DNA of 64,000 bases. Origin: a bacterium. Its GTDB lineage: Bacteria; SZUA-79; Acidulodesulfobacterales; Acidulodesulfobacteraceae. This document shows positions 1 through 6,812 of the stretch, piece by piece. The position numbers were made by a program, and so were the translations under genes. The stretch spans positions 53,342 through 117,341 of the forward strand of contig JAJZBN010000004.1 in NCBI GenBank assembly GCA_021798875.1. The letters run 5' to 3'. Position 1 is the stretch's first letter. Each line of letters begins with the position of its first letter. The notes below the pieces were generated by a model. The model was not told where the DNA came from. It saw only the letters and a program-made list of their open reading frames with translations, and did no database searches.

Positions 1-160
1 TATATAATTAAGCCGTATCTTTATTAATCTTTATACAATTATACATTTTAATTATTACGGTTTTATTACATTTATGTTAAATTTTTGTAACATAATATAT
101 TATTTTAGTTATTATCTAACTTATAAATTTTCCGCTTGATTAAAAAATATTACGGCAAAA

Positions 161-178
161 TTTTGACTTAGGTCAAAA
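161..178. promoter_or_regulatory. CRP/FNR-family-like palindromic operator
   Basis: A perfect inverted repeat, TTTTGAC-TTAG-GTCAAAA. It resembles the TTGAC-N4-GTCAA sites bound by some CRP/FNR-family regulators such as HcpR-type proteins. Its centre (169.5) lies about 61.5 bp upstream of the start point predicted from the vapBC promoter, which is the class I activator position. It could equally serve a divergent gene beyond the left edge. The site is seen; the regulator is inferred. Confidence 0.4.
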
Positions 179-195
179 AAGTAGAGATTTTGGTA

Positions 196-224
196 TTGAC
201 AGTATGATTTTAAACGCATATAAT
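196..224 (+). promoter_or_regulatory. Sigma70-type promoter of vapBC
   Basis: TTGACA (196-201) and TATAAT (219-224) are both perfect consensus hexamers with a 17-bp spacer. The predicted start is near 231, giving a leader of about 36 nt that contains a GGGAG ribosome-binding site before the vapB ATG. Confidence 0.75.
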
Positions 225-266
225 GATTGCATATATAGTTGCTGATAAAAGGGAGATATAAATAAT

Positions 267-500
267 ATGCGTACCACGTTAAATATACCCGATGATTTAA
301 TTATCGAAGTTCAAAAAGCTTCCGGAGAAAAATCTAAAACCAAAGCTATCGTTAAAACTATGAAAGAATATATAAAACAAAAAAAAATAATGGAACTTCT
401 CGCTTTAAAAGGTAAGGTCGATATCGATTACGACTGGGAGAAAGAAGAAAAATTAGAAATAAATTCCCAATGCGATAGGGGAAAATTTATTGAAAAATAA
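267..500 (+). CDS. vapB: VapB-type antitoxin (ribbon-helix-helix)
   Basis: A 77-residue protein whose N-terminus (MRTTLNIPDDLI) is the beta-strand and first helix of a ribbon-helix-helix DNA-binding domain, as in VapB antitoxins of the DUF2191 type. The acidic, flexible C-terminal third would wrap the toxin. A GGGAG ribosome-binding site lies 10 nt upstream of the ATG. The gene overlaps the toxin start by 11 nt, so the two are probably translationally coupled, and the pair presumably represses its own consensus promoter. A decayed second copy lies at 5219-5350. Family assignment is good; the VapB label rests mainly on the adjacent PIN-domain gene. Confidence 0.85.
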   Translation: MRTTLNIPDDLIIEVQKASGEKSKTKAIVKTMKEYIKQKKIMELLALKGKVDIDYDWEKEEKLEINSQCDRGKFIEK

Positions 501-891
501 ACATAAGCGCGTTTTGGCCGACACAAGCGTTTGGATTGAATTTTTTAGAGGGAATTCTTTAATAGGCAATAATCTTGAAATGCTTATTATTACAGATTCC
601 GTTGAAATTTGCGGCGTTGTTTTATTCGAGCTGTTGCAGGGGATTAAATCCGATTCCGAAAAATTAAAGATTAACGATATTTTATCGAATTTACCGTACG
701 TAGAAGTAAATAAAATTATATGGCAAAGATCTGCCGAAATTGCTTTTAATATAAAAAAGAAAGGCTTTGCCGTCCCATTTTCCGATATTTTGATAGCAGT
801 TTTAGCAATAGAAAACAACCTTTCCGTTTTTACCTTAGATAAACATTTTGAATTAATTTCCGAATTGGAACTTTATAAAATTCAAAAATAA
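490..891 (+). CDS. vapC: VapC-type PIN-domain ribonuclease toxin
   Basis: A 133-residue PIN-domain protein. The four acidic residues expected to bind the catalytic metal are visible: D11 in LADTSVW, E47 in LFELLQG, D99 in FSDILIA and D117 in TLDKHF. VapC toxins cleave RNA, usually tRNA or rRNA, when freed from VapB. The start is a TTG inside the vapB 3' end (11-nt overlap, same strand); no ATG is available before the D11 motif, so TTG is the reasonable start. Length is typical for the family. The target RNA cannot be inferred from sequence. Confidence 0.87.
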   Translation: MKNKHKRVLADTSVWIEFFRGNSLIGNNLEMLIITDSVEICGVVLFELLQGIKSDSEKLKINDILSNLPYVEVNKIIWQRSAEIAFNIKKKGFAVPFSDILIAVLAIENNLSVFTLDKHFELISELELYKIQK

Positions 892-903
892 AAAAATTTA
901 TTC

Positions 904-963
904 GTTTACGTAATATTTATTTTAAATTAACATTAATGAAATATAATTATTTCATGAATAATT
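904..963 (+). promoter_or_regulatory. 60-bp promoter repeat, copy 1 (spy-like gene)
   Basis: First of three near-identical 60-bp elements (others at 1944 and 5369). It carries TTTACGTAATATTTAT, in which TTTAC and TTTAT sit 11 bp apart as in OmpR-family binding sites, then a palindrome with arms ATGAAATA/TATTTCAT (936-955) that contains a consensus TATAAT (942-947). The predicted start near 954 gives a leader of about 70 nt before the spy-like ATG at 1024. A shared operator for the neighbouring response regulator is an inference. Confidence 0.65.
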
Positions 964-1023
964 TAGGAATTATTCATTTAATTTAATTTTATTTAACTTT
1001 TGATTTAAAAGGAGAGATTTAAA

Positions 1024-1572
1024 ATGAAAAAGTCAAAGTTTTTTTTCCTATTTATGTTTTTGTTGGCATTTGTTTTTACGGGAACGTATTTTGCGGGAAA
1101 AGCTTTTGCATTTCAAGGCATGCAAAAAAACAAATTTATGGGGCATAAATTTATGCGCCGCGGTAAAATGAATATGTGGATGAAAATCGGAATGTTTAAT
1201 GTTTTTATGCTCAAAAAGAAATTGCATTTAAATAAAAATCAGTTTCATCAAATTATGCTGTTTAAGCGCCAGGAATTTAAAGCTTTTAAGTCTAATATGG
1301 GAAACTTTAGAAATCCGCTGCTTGCGGCAATGAAATCCGGTACGTTTAACAAAAGCGTTTTCGTATCGAGTATCACGAATAAAGTTAAAAATATGGCAGA
1401 AATTAAAGCAAACTTTTTTCAAAAATTCTTTAACGTTTTAACGCCGAAACAGAGAAACGAATTTGTAAAAATTATGAAGAATAGAATTGCCGGTAAAATT
1501 AAACGCCTTGAGTTTATGAAAAAAATGTTGAACAAAAAAATTAAAGCAATGAAAGAAAATATGTCCGAATAA
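1024..1572 (+). CDS. Spy/CpxP-like periplasmic LTxxQ protein
   Basis: A 182-residue, very basic and Met-rich secreted protein. Residues 1-29 form a signal peptide ending near AGKAFA. The mature part is predicted helical, with an LTxxQ motif at 139-143 (LTPKQ) and a degenerate first copy at 67-73 (LHLNKNQ); two such motifs define the Spy/CpxP family of periplasmic chaperones and stress sensors. A strong AAGGAGAG ribosome-binding site precedes the ATG. The gene lies 0.5 kb upstream of a response-regulator gene and shares its promoter element, the arrangement of cpxP beside cpxRA. It could instead be a CnrX/ZraP-like metal-stress protein; the motif alone cannot separate these. Confidence 0.72.
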   Translation: MKKSKFFFLFMFLLAFVFTGTYFAGKAFAFQGMQKNKFMGHKFMRRGKMNMWMKIGMFNVFMLKKKLHLNKNQFHQIMLFKRQEFKAFKSNMGNFRNPLLAAMKSGTFNKSVFVSSITNKVKNMAEIKANFFQKFFNVLTPKQRNEFVKIMKNRIAGKIKRLEFMKKMLNKKIKAMKENMSE

Positions 1573-1645
1573 TATATCTTTATCTAATATCGATTAGTAT
1601 TATCGGTATTAATCGTATGAGGAATGGCTAATTTTAAATTTTGTT

Positions 1646-1693
1646 AAGCGGCTGCGTTATTTGCTATATGTTATCATATTAATGCGGCCGCTT
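1646..1693. other. Intergenic 14-bp stem-loop
   Basis: AAGCGGCTGCGTTA (1646-1659) pairs with TAATGCGGCCGCTT (1680-1693) over 14 positions, two of them G-U, around a 20-nt loop. There is no T-tract on either side, so it is not a standard intrinsic terminator; it may be a processing or stability element after the spy-like gene. The rest of the 526-bp gap 1573-2098 holds a gene remnant (1778-1849) and the second promoter repeat. Confidence 0.45.
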
Positions 1694-1777
1694 CCGGTCA
1701 TTGCGGGCAAATCTTAGAATACGCTAATATAAATCACTAATATAAACCAAGGGCTTTTATGCTTTCGAAGATGCGAG

Positions 1778-1849
1778 CTAAAAAGTGCTTTTCCCGACCT
1801 GCCTTGTGCCTGTAATTACGATAACCGGAAAGTTTTTTAAGTACGGCAT
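1778..1849 (-). pseudogene. N-terminal remnant of a DUF4143-type ATPase
   Basis: Reading leftward from an ATG at 1849, the frame gives 23 residues containing VIVITGTRQVGKSTF and then TAG. This matches the N-terminal Walker A region of the intact ATPase at 3934-5199 (VLITGARQTGKTTL). Only the first 24 codons survive. It shows that a second, now deleted gene of this family once stood between the spy-like and regulator genes, in the opposite orientation. Confidence 0.6.
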
Positions 1850-1943
1850 AACATTCTTAATAATAAGCCTTTTTTTGTAAATTGATTAACTGCTTGAATA
1901 ACTATTATTCATATATAGAATAATAATTTATTCAATTAAGTTT

Positions 1944-2003
1944 GTTTACGTATTATTTATTTCAAATTAACATTTATGAGATATAATTATTTCATGAATA
2001 ATT
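1944..2003 (+). promoter_or_regulatory. 60-bp promoter repeat, copy 2 (response regulator)
   Basis: Second copy of the 60-bp element, with TATAAT at 1982-1987 inside a one-mismatch version of the ATGAAATA/TATTTCAT palindrome. It lies about 95 nt upstream of the response-regulator start. Conservation covers both the TTTAC-type direct repeat and the palindrome, so the whole block seems to be the functional or duplicated unit. Confidence 0.62.
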
Positions 2004-2098
2004 TTAGCCCGTTTTAAATATTATTCGCAGAAATTATTTATTATTATATGCGATTTTTTTAACAATTTTTTTAATTTTAAAAACTATTATTAAATATT

Positions 2099-2797
2099 AT
2101 GACAAAAGTTATAATGATTGAAGACGACAAAGAAATTGCCGAACTCTTAAAAGAATATCTTTATAAATTTAATATAGAGCTGGTAAATTTTGAAACGGCG
2201 GAAGGCGGACTTAACGCTTTAAAGGGGAACACAGACGGTTTCGATCTTTTAATTTTAGACCTGACATTGCCGGACTCCGACGGATTAGAAATATGCAAAT
2301 CAGTTTCACGGCTTTACAGCATTCCAATAATTATTTCTTCGGCAAGGGGCGATTATTCCGACATAGTGACGGGGCTTGAAATAGGTGCAGACGATTACGT
2401 TGCAAAACCTTACAATCCAAGAGAGCTTGTAGCGCGCATAAGGGCGGTAACCAGAAGAAAAACACCTAATAATTTTACCGGTAATAATGAGGTTAATATC
2501 GATAGCGGCTTTGAAATAGACGAAAATAAAATGCTTATTAAAAAAGATGGGGGAACCGTTGAATTAACTTCTGCGGAATACGAACTTTTTTTGCTTTTAT
2601 ATAAAAATAAAGGAAACGTTATTACAAGGGACTATATTTTGGAAAACATTAAAACTATGAGCTATGAAAGTATAGACAGGACGGTCGACGTTTTGATAGG
2701 AAGAATTAGAAAAAAAATAGGAGACGATCCTAGAAATCCAAAATACATTAAGTCTATAAGGGGTTACGGATATAAATTTTACTGCGATGAAAATTAA
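2099..2797 (+). CDS. OmpR-family response regulator, ArsR-like
   Basis: A 232-residue response regulator. The receiver domain (about 1-120) has acidic pocket E8/D9, phospho-acceptor D54 in LILDLTLPD, S80/S81 and K103 in VAKPY. The C-terminal winged helix (about 135-230) ends with the usual IRGYGYKF. Motifs such as DLTLPDSDGLEIC and IIISSARGD resemble the acid-responsive ArsR (HP0166 type) of Helicobacter. The original kinase start overlapped its stop codon (ATGAAAATTAA), but that kinase copy is destroyed (remnants at 2787 and 3761); the likely partner is now the kinase at 5468. Its probable targets are the three 60-bp repeats, including its own promoter. Confidence 0.88.
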   Translation: MTKVIMIEDDKEIAELLKEYLYKFNIELVNFETAEGGLNALKGNTDGFDLLILDLTLPDSDGLEICKSVSRLYSIPIIISSARGDYSDIVTGLEIGADDYVAKPYNPRELVARIRAVTRRKTPNNFTGNNEVNIDSGFEIDENKMLIKKDGGTVELTSAEYELFLLLYKNKGNVITRDYILENIKTMSYESIDRTVDVLIGRIRKKIGDDPRNPKYIKSIRGYGYKFYCDEN

Positions 2798-2834
2798 CAG
2801 GCACTTAAATTACAAGCGAATTTGTAACCAATAA
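2787..2834 (+). pseudogene. 5' remnant of a histidine kinase gene
   Basis: An ATG overlapping the regulator stop opens a 15-codon frame whose first 18 nt (ATGAAAATTAACAGGCAC) are identical to the start of the intact kinase at 5468. After that the sequence diverges and stops. Together with the 3' remnant at 3761-3886 it marks a kinase gene that once followed the regulator directly and has lost almost all of its body. Confidence 0.6.
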
Positions 2835-2879
2835 AATCTTTCCTAAGGTATATAACCGAAGATATACGAAAAAAACAAA

Positions 2880-3506
2880 TTAATAGTTAAATTTACGTCT
2901 ATTGCGTCTAAAACGTCGGATAATCTTTCTCTGATGCATAATCCGCCTATGTTGATTAATTATTCTCCGGCGCTGAAATCTGTTTATCATTCTTTGACGA
3001 AATATTCTCCTCATTTTTTCTCTATAAAAGGGGTGTACCGCATAAAACCGTGGAGCATAAGCGCGCCATGCTCTATAATGCCTGAGATACATATGGTGCC
3101 TTGCCCACCAGCCTGGATGATATTCACGGTACCATGGAGCAACATGGAGCCTCCACCAAAAAAAATATGGCCTATACATAACTACGGGGGGCGGAGGACC
3201 GTAAACTAAAGGAGCGGGCAGAACCATTGCTGGAGTTAACGGAAACCACGGTCCCGAAAAAACGCTTGCGTAAACCCATCCTCCGTTATACCACCTGTAA
3301 TAAAGTCCGTTATAGCCGTAAATATAAGTCTGGAAAGAAGGAGCGTAATAAGCGTTAAGCCCCTGTCCGAAAGAAAAAGCAAAGTTAGGCGTCGAGATGC
3401 CGATAAATACACCCGCATTAGCCGGCTTTGCGTTTGTAAAAACATATGCGCCGGACGCAGTCGCAAAAAATACCGCAAATAATATGTAAAAGATATAACG
3501 TTTCAT
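2880..3506 (-). CDS. Secreted aromatic- and Arg-rich protein of unknown function
   Basis: About 208 residues when started at the second Met (3506). That start has a well-placed AGG 6 nt upstream and leaves a signal peptide (MKRYIFYILFAVFF..., cleaved around residue 30); a start at 3518 would add four residues. The middle is rich in Tyr, Trp, Pro and His (YGPPPPV, HPGWWARHH); the last 50 residues are dominated by Arg, His, Gln and Ile. A TATAGTATAAT lies just upstream. No enzymatic motif is visible. It resembles uncharacterised secreted YxW/WxxH-rich proteins of Gram-negative bacteria, perhaps surface- or nucleic-acid-associated because of its charge. It occupies the gap left by the lost kinase. 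Confidence 0.65.
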   Translation of the reverse strand: MKRYIFYILFAVFFATASGAYVFTNAKPANAGVFIGISTPNFAFSFGQGLNAYYAPSFQTYIYGYNGLYYRWYNGGWVYASVFSGPWFPLTPAMVLPAPLVYGPPPPVVMYRPYFFWWRLHVAPWYREYHPGWWARHHMYLRHYRAWRAYAPRFYAVHPFYREKMRRIFRQRMINRFQRRRIINQHRRIMHQRKIIRRFRRNRRKFNY

Positions 3507-3760
3507 GATATGCCTCATTTTTAAATTATACTATAAATATAGCATTTTAACTCCATAATTTCTATATTATATTTCTTAAAATATAAAAATTCAAGCTCAA
3601 GAAAAACAGCTCAAGAAAAACAAAAAATTGCAGATAAATTTATTTTATTTTAATTTTACAAAATGAATGTAAATCAAAAATAAATGTTTTATAAACGACA
3701 ATACATTTTTTTATTCAATTAAGCTATAAAGAAATAAAAATTTAATAGTTTGCGTAATAT

Positions 3761-3886
3761 AAAGACGGTTTCGGACTCGGCCTGTATATAATTAAACAAA
3801 TAATTGAAAGATACGGGTTAAAAATTATACATGAATATTCAAGCGGCAAAAATATTTTTAAAATCGATTTAAATAAAATTCTTTGA
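3761..3886 (+). pseudogene. 3' remnant of a histidine kinase gene
   Basis: A 41-codon frame ending in TGA reads KDGFGLGLYIIKQIIERYG and onward, closely matching the C-terminus of the intact kinase at 5468-6736 (the G2 box of the ATPase domain to the end). The sequence just upstream (about 3725-3760, ending TTTGCGTAATAT) also occurs at 5330-5365, so the deletion junction is near 3760. The rest of the 427-bp gap 3507-3933 is AT-rich and I see nothing else in it apart from the promoter at 3897. Confidence 0.8.
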
Positions 3887-3896
3887 AGTTCTTCTA

Positions 3897-3925
3897 TTGA
3901 CATTTCCTAAAATATACAGTAAAAT
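3897..3925 (+). promoter_or_regulatory. Promoter of the DUF4143 ATPase
   Basis: TTGACA (3897-3902) and TAAAAT (3920-3925) with a 17-bp spacer. The predicted transcription start (about 3932-3934) coincides with the ATG at 3934, so the mRNA may be leaderless; no Shine-Dalgarno sequence is visible. Confidence 0.68.
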
Positions 3926-3933
3926 TTAAGATT

Positions 3934-5199
3934 ATGAGCGAAAATTTACAGTATTTTAGGGCTATATACAATTTTCTACCCTCCGAAAAAGAAAGAAAAA
4001 TAGTCTTAATAACCGGCGCCCGTCAGACAGGAAAAACCACTCTTGCAAAAAATAAATATAATGCGTTGCGTTATATCAATCTGGATTCTCCTGAAATACG
4101 GGACGGCATTTCGCAGATTACAGCCTCAAACTGGCATAAAGACATAGGTAAAGCCATACTTGACGAGGCGCAGAAAGAACCTTCGCTGTTCGAAAAGGTT
4201 AAATATGCCTATGACGGAGGAAATCTCGATTTTGAAGTAATTCTCGGTTCAAGCCAAATTCTTTTATTGAAAAAGATAAGGGAATCTCTTGCCGGAAGAA
4301 TATCGCTCTATGAACTTTGGCCTTTAATGATGTCCGAAATATATGCCGGACCAGGAGCTAAAATTATTAAACCGCCTCTTATAGACCGCATCTTAGATGA
4401 AAAAGATTTTCAAAAGCTTATGAAAAGTCTTCCATCTGTTTTAATAGGCGAAGACGATGCAAAATTAAAAGAAGCTCAGGAACACTTATTAAGATGGGGC
4501 GGTATGCCGTTTCTCTTAAGTATTAATGATGGATATGAAAGGCAAAAATGGCTCAGAGATTATACTTATACATATTTGGAAAGAGATCTTGCCGATTTAT
4601 CAAGGATAGAAGATTTGGAACCTTTTAAAAAATTTCAAACAATATCAGCTTTAAGAAATGCAAAACTCCTCAATTATTCCGAACTGGCTCGAGATGTCGG
4701 TATAAGCGTAGATACATCAAAGAGATACTTAGAATATCTGAAAATATCTTATCAAACTATACTACTTCAACCTTACGGAACTAATATAACGAGTTCGGCT
4801 GTAAAAACCCCGAAGATTTACTGGCTTGACATTGGTTTATTAAGGCAGATGACCGGCTTTTGGGGCAACGTGATTTCCGGCGATATATTTGAAACATTTG
4901 TAATTTCTGAAATCTACAAATGGATAAAAACAATGCAGAAACCTGCCTCGATGTATTTTTATAGAACCCGCTCAGGATTGGAACTTGATATTCTTTTGAA
5001 AATAAATGAAAGAATAATAGGTGTTGAAATTAAAAATCGCAGTACGGTAACCTCTTCGGATCTAAGACCTATGAAAGCCGTAGCAGACGGTCTCGGCAAA
5101 TTATGGAGCGGCGGCATTTTAGTTTATAACGGCGACAGGATAGGCAAGATTGCAGAACCGGATATCTGGATGATACCATCAAGGCGGCTATTCCAATAA
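3934..5199 (+). CDS. AAA-family ATPase with DUF4143 C-terminal domain
   Basis: A 421-residue protein of the widespread AAA_14/DUF4143 family. Walker A is GARQTGKTT (28-36) and Walker B is ILDEAQ (about 74-79). A winged-helix-like segment follows (LNYSELARDVGISVDTSKRYL), then a C-terminal nuclease-like fold carrying the D...E-x-K pattern (LELDILLKI and GVEIKNRS). Members are common accessory genes that move between genomes; their function is not established, with NTP-driven nuclease or toxin-like roles suggested from the domains. It lies alone between duplicated remnants of other genes, and a remnant of a relative lies at 1778-1849. Confidence 0.85.
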   Translation: MSENLQYFRAIYNFLPSEKERKIVLITGARQTGKTTLAKNKYNALRYINLDSPEIRDGISQITASNWHKDIGKAILDEAQKEPSLFEKVKYAYDGGNLDFEVILGSSQILLLKKIRESLAGRISLYELWPLMMSEIYAGPGAKIIKPPLIDRILDEKDFQKLMKSLPSVLIGEDDAKLKEAQEHLLRWGGMPFLLSINDGYERQKWLRDYTYTYLERDLADLSRIEDLEPFKKFQTISALRNAKLLNYSELARDVGISVDTSKRYLEYLKISYQTILLQPYGTNITSSAVKTPKIYWLDIGLLRQMTGFWGNVISGDIFETFVISEIYKWIKTMQKPASMYFYRTRSGLELDILLKINERIIGVEIKNRSTVTSSDLRPMKAVADGLGKLWSGGILVYNGDRIGKIAEPDIWMIPSRRLFQ

Positions 5200-5218
5200 A
5201 AGAAGAGATATAAATAAT

Positions 5219-5350
5219 ATGCGCGCCACATTAAGCATACCTGACGATTTAATTATCGAAGTTCAAAAATCTTCCTGAGAAAAATATAAAACTAAAGCTA
5301 TCGTTAAAACTATGAAAGAACATATAAACTATAAAAAAATAAAAATTTAA
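5219..5350 (+). pseudogene. Decayed second copy of vapB
   Basis: From ATG 5219 the frame matches the vapB at 267 almost codon for codon, including the preceding AGAGATATAAATAAT. Codon 20, GGA in vapB, is TGA here (5276-5278); after it the frame still matches (KTKAIVKTMKEHI) up to a TAA at 5348. No vapC follows. It is evidence that a block starting with vapB was duplicated. Confidence 0.82.
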
Positions 5351-5368
5351 TAGTTTGCGTAATATTGT

Positions 5369-5428
5369 GTTTACGTAATATTTATTTTAAATTAACATTT
5401 ATGAGATATAATTATTTCATGAATAATT
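5369..5428 (+). promoter_or_regulatory. 60-bp promoter repeat, copy 3 (histidine kinase)
   Basis: Third copy of the 60-bp element, with TATAAT at 5407-5412. It stands where a response-regulator promoter would be expected, but the regulator gene downstream is reduced to its last few codons (about 5451-5475, ending GATGAAAATTAA), so it now probably drives the kinase directly, with a leader of about 50 nt. Confidence 0.62.
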
Positions 5429-5467
5429 ATACCCCTTATTTAAATATTATTCTATGCGCAGACGATG

Positions 5468-6736
5468 ATGAAAATTAACAGGCACTCCGTATTGTTTAAA
5501 ATAAATATAGTTTTTATTCTTTCTTTTGCGGTATTGCTGTTTTTCTATTTATTTGCACATAAAATAATAAACCGCGTCGAAACTTTCAAATTTCTTAGAA
5601 AAGCCGTATTTCTCGTTAAAAAAAATAAATTGAAAGACGCAGAAATGTTCGGCATTAATTTAATAAAAAATCAAAAAAATATCGATAAGATTTTAAAAAA
5701 CGGCAAAATTATACTAAAAAGAAATCCTCCCCGTCTTGATTATACGCTTAATTTATTAAGCCTCTACGGAAATAAGTATTTATATTTCAGGTCTAAAACG
5801 GGGAAAAATAATCTTTTATTAAAAAGAATTTCAGGTATAAACGAAAGGCAGAACATTTTATTAGCCGCATGGATAGGTTTAAACGCTATACTTATTCTTT
5901 TATATATCAGCATATTCCGCTCTATAAGGCCTCTTAAAAAATTAAGGGATACTATTGAAGAATTTAAAAACGGAAATATAAACTTCGATTTAAGCGGCTA
6001 TGCTTCAAGAAAGGATGAGATAGGTTTTTTGGCGAAAGAATTTAAAGAAGCAATAGACAATCTTAAAAAAACCATGAATACGAGAATTTGGTTTATAAGA
6101 AACATAGCTCACGAGTTAAAAACGCCTATTACTAAAGGCAAAATTGCACTAGAGTTATTAAAAGACGAAGACGAAAACAAAAAAAGAATTTTTTCGGACA
6201 TATTTAACAGGCTTGAAATGCTTATAAACGAACTGTTTGCCGCGGAAAAAATAGCGGCTGGAAGCGAAATTTTAAATATAACCGCCTGCAGTTTAAAAGA
6301 CGTAATTGACAGGGCAAAAGAACTGCTTTTCATAAAAAACGACGGCGTTATAAGCGTTATTTCCGATAATCCGAATTATACGGTTAAAGCGGATTGCGAA
6401 CTGTTTAGCATAGCCGTAAAAAATTTATTGGATAATGCGGTTAAATTTAAAACCAACGAGAAATCAGCCGTCACTGTAAGCATAGAAAAAGGCGTTTTGA
6501 GCGTAATAAACGAAGGCGCAAAACCGACAATTTCCGAAGACGCCATGTTTGAGCCTTTTTCAAAAGATATTAACGCAAAAAACAAAGACGGTTTCGGACT
6601 CGGTTTGTATATAACAAAACAAATAATAGAGAAACACGGATTAAAAATTATATATGAATATGCAGGCGGTAAAAATATTTTCTCGATAGATTTCAACAAA
6701 ATTTGTTTTAACGCGATGAATTTGATTAATTCATAA
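5468..6736 (+). CDS. Sensor histidine kinase, ArsS/CpxA-like
   Basis: About 422 residues. TM1 is near 10-32, a periplasmic sensor loop of about 100 residues follows, TM2 is near 130-152, and then a HAMP domain. The dimerisation domain has IAHELKTPITKGK (His near 215), and the ATPase domain has DNAVKFKT and GFGLGLYI. The H-box context is that of the ArsS family, acid-sensing kinases of Campylobacterota. I chose the second ATG (5468) because the remnant at 2787 shows the ancestral start there; 5465 is also possible. It probably pairs with the regulator 2.7 kb upstream. Its 3' end contains the promoter of the next gene. Confidence 0.87.
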   Translation: MKINRHSVLFKINIVFILSFAVLLFFYLFAHKIINRVETFKFLRKAVFLVKKNKLKDAEMFGINLIKNQKNIDKILKNGKIILKRNPPRLDYTLNLLSLYGNKYLYFRSKTGKNNLLLKRISGINERQNILLAAWIGLNAILILLYISIFRSIRPLKKLRDTIEEFKNGNINFDLSGYASRKDEIGFLAKEFKEAIDNLKKTMNTRIWFIRNIAHELKTPITKGKIALELLKDEDENKKRIFSDIFNRLEMLINELFAAEKIAAGSEILNITACSLKDVIDRAKELLFIKNDGVISVISDNPNYTVKADCELFSIAVKNLLDNAVKFKTNEKSAVTVSIEKGVLSVINEGAKPTISEDAMFEPFSKDINAKNKDGFGLGLYITKQIIEKHGLKIIYEYAGGKNIFSIDFNKICFNAMNLINS

Positions 6737-6750
6737 AATCGTTTTATAAT
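6722..6750 (+). promoter_or_regulatory. Promoter of the HAD gene
   Basis: TTGATT (6722-6727), 17-bp spacer, consensus TATAAT (6745-6750), overlapping the kinase 3' end. The predicted start coincides with an ATG at 6758 that opens a 9-residue frame (MELLSKIIF, 6758-6787) before the real gene. The promoter is nearly identical to the fxsA promoter at 15982-16010, and the short peptide resembles the FxsA N-terminus (MGLFGKIFF). Confidence 0.65.
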
Positions 6751-6812
6751 TAAACAAATGGAGTTATTAAGCAAAATAATCTTTTAAATATTTAAACATA
6801 TAGGAAGGTTGT

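Noticed and set aside
1641..1700. Strong hairpin after the spy-like gene as a rho-independent terminator.
   Set aside because: No T-tract follows on either strand, so I list it only as a stem-loop.
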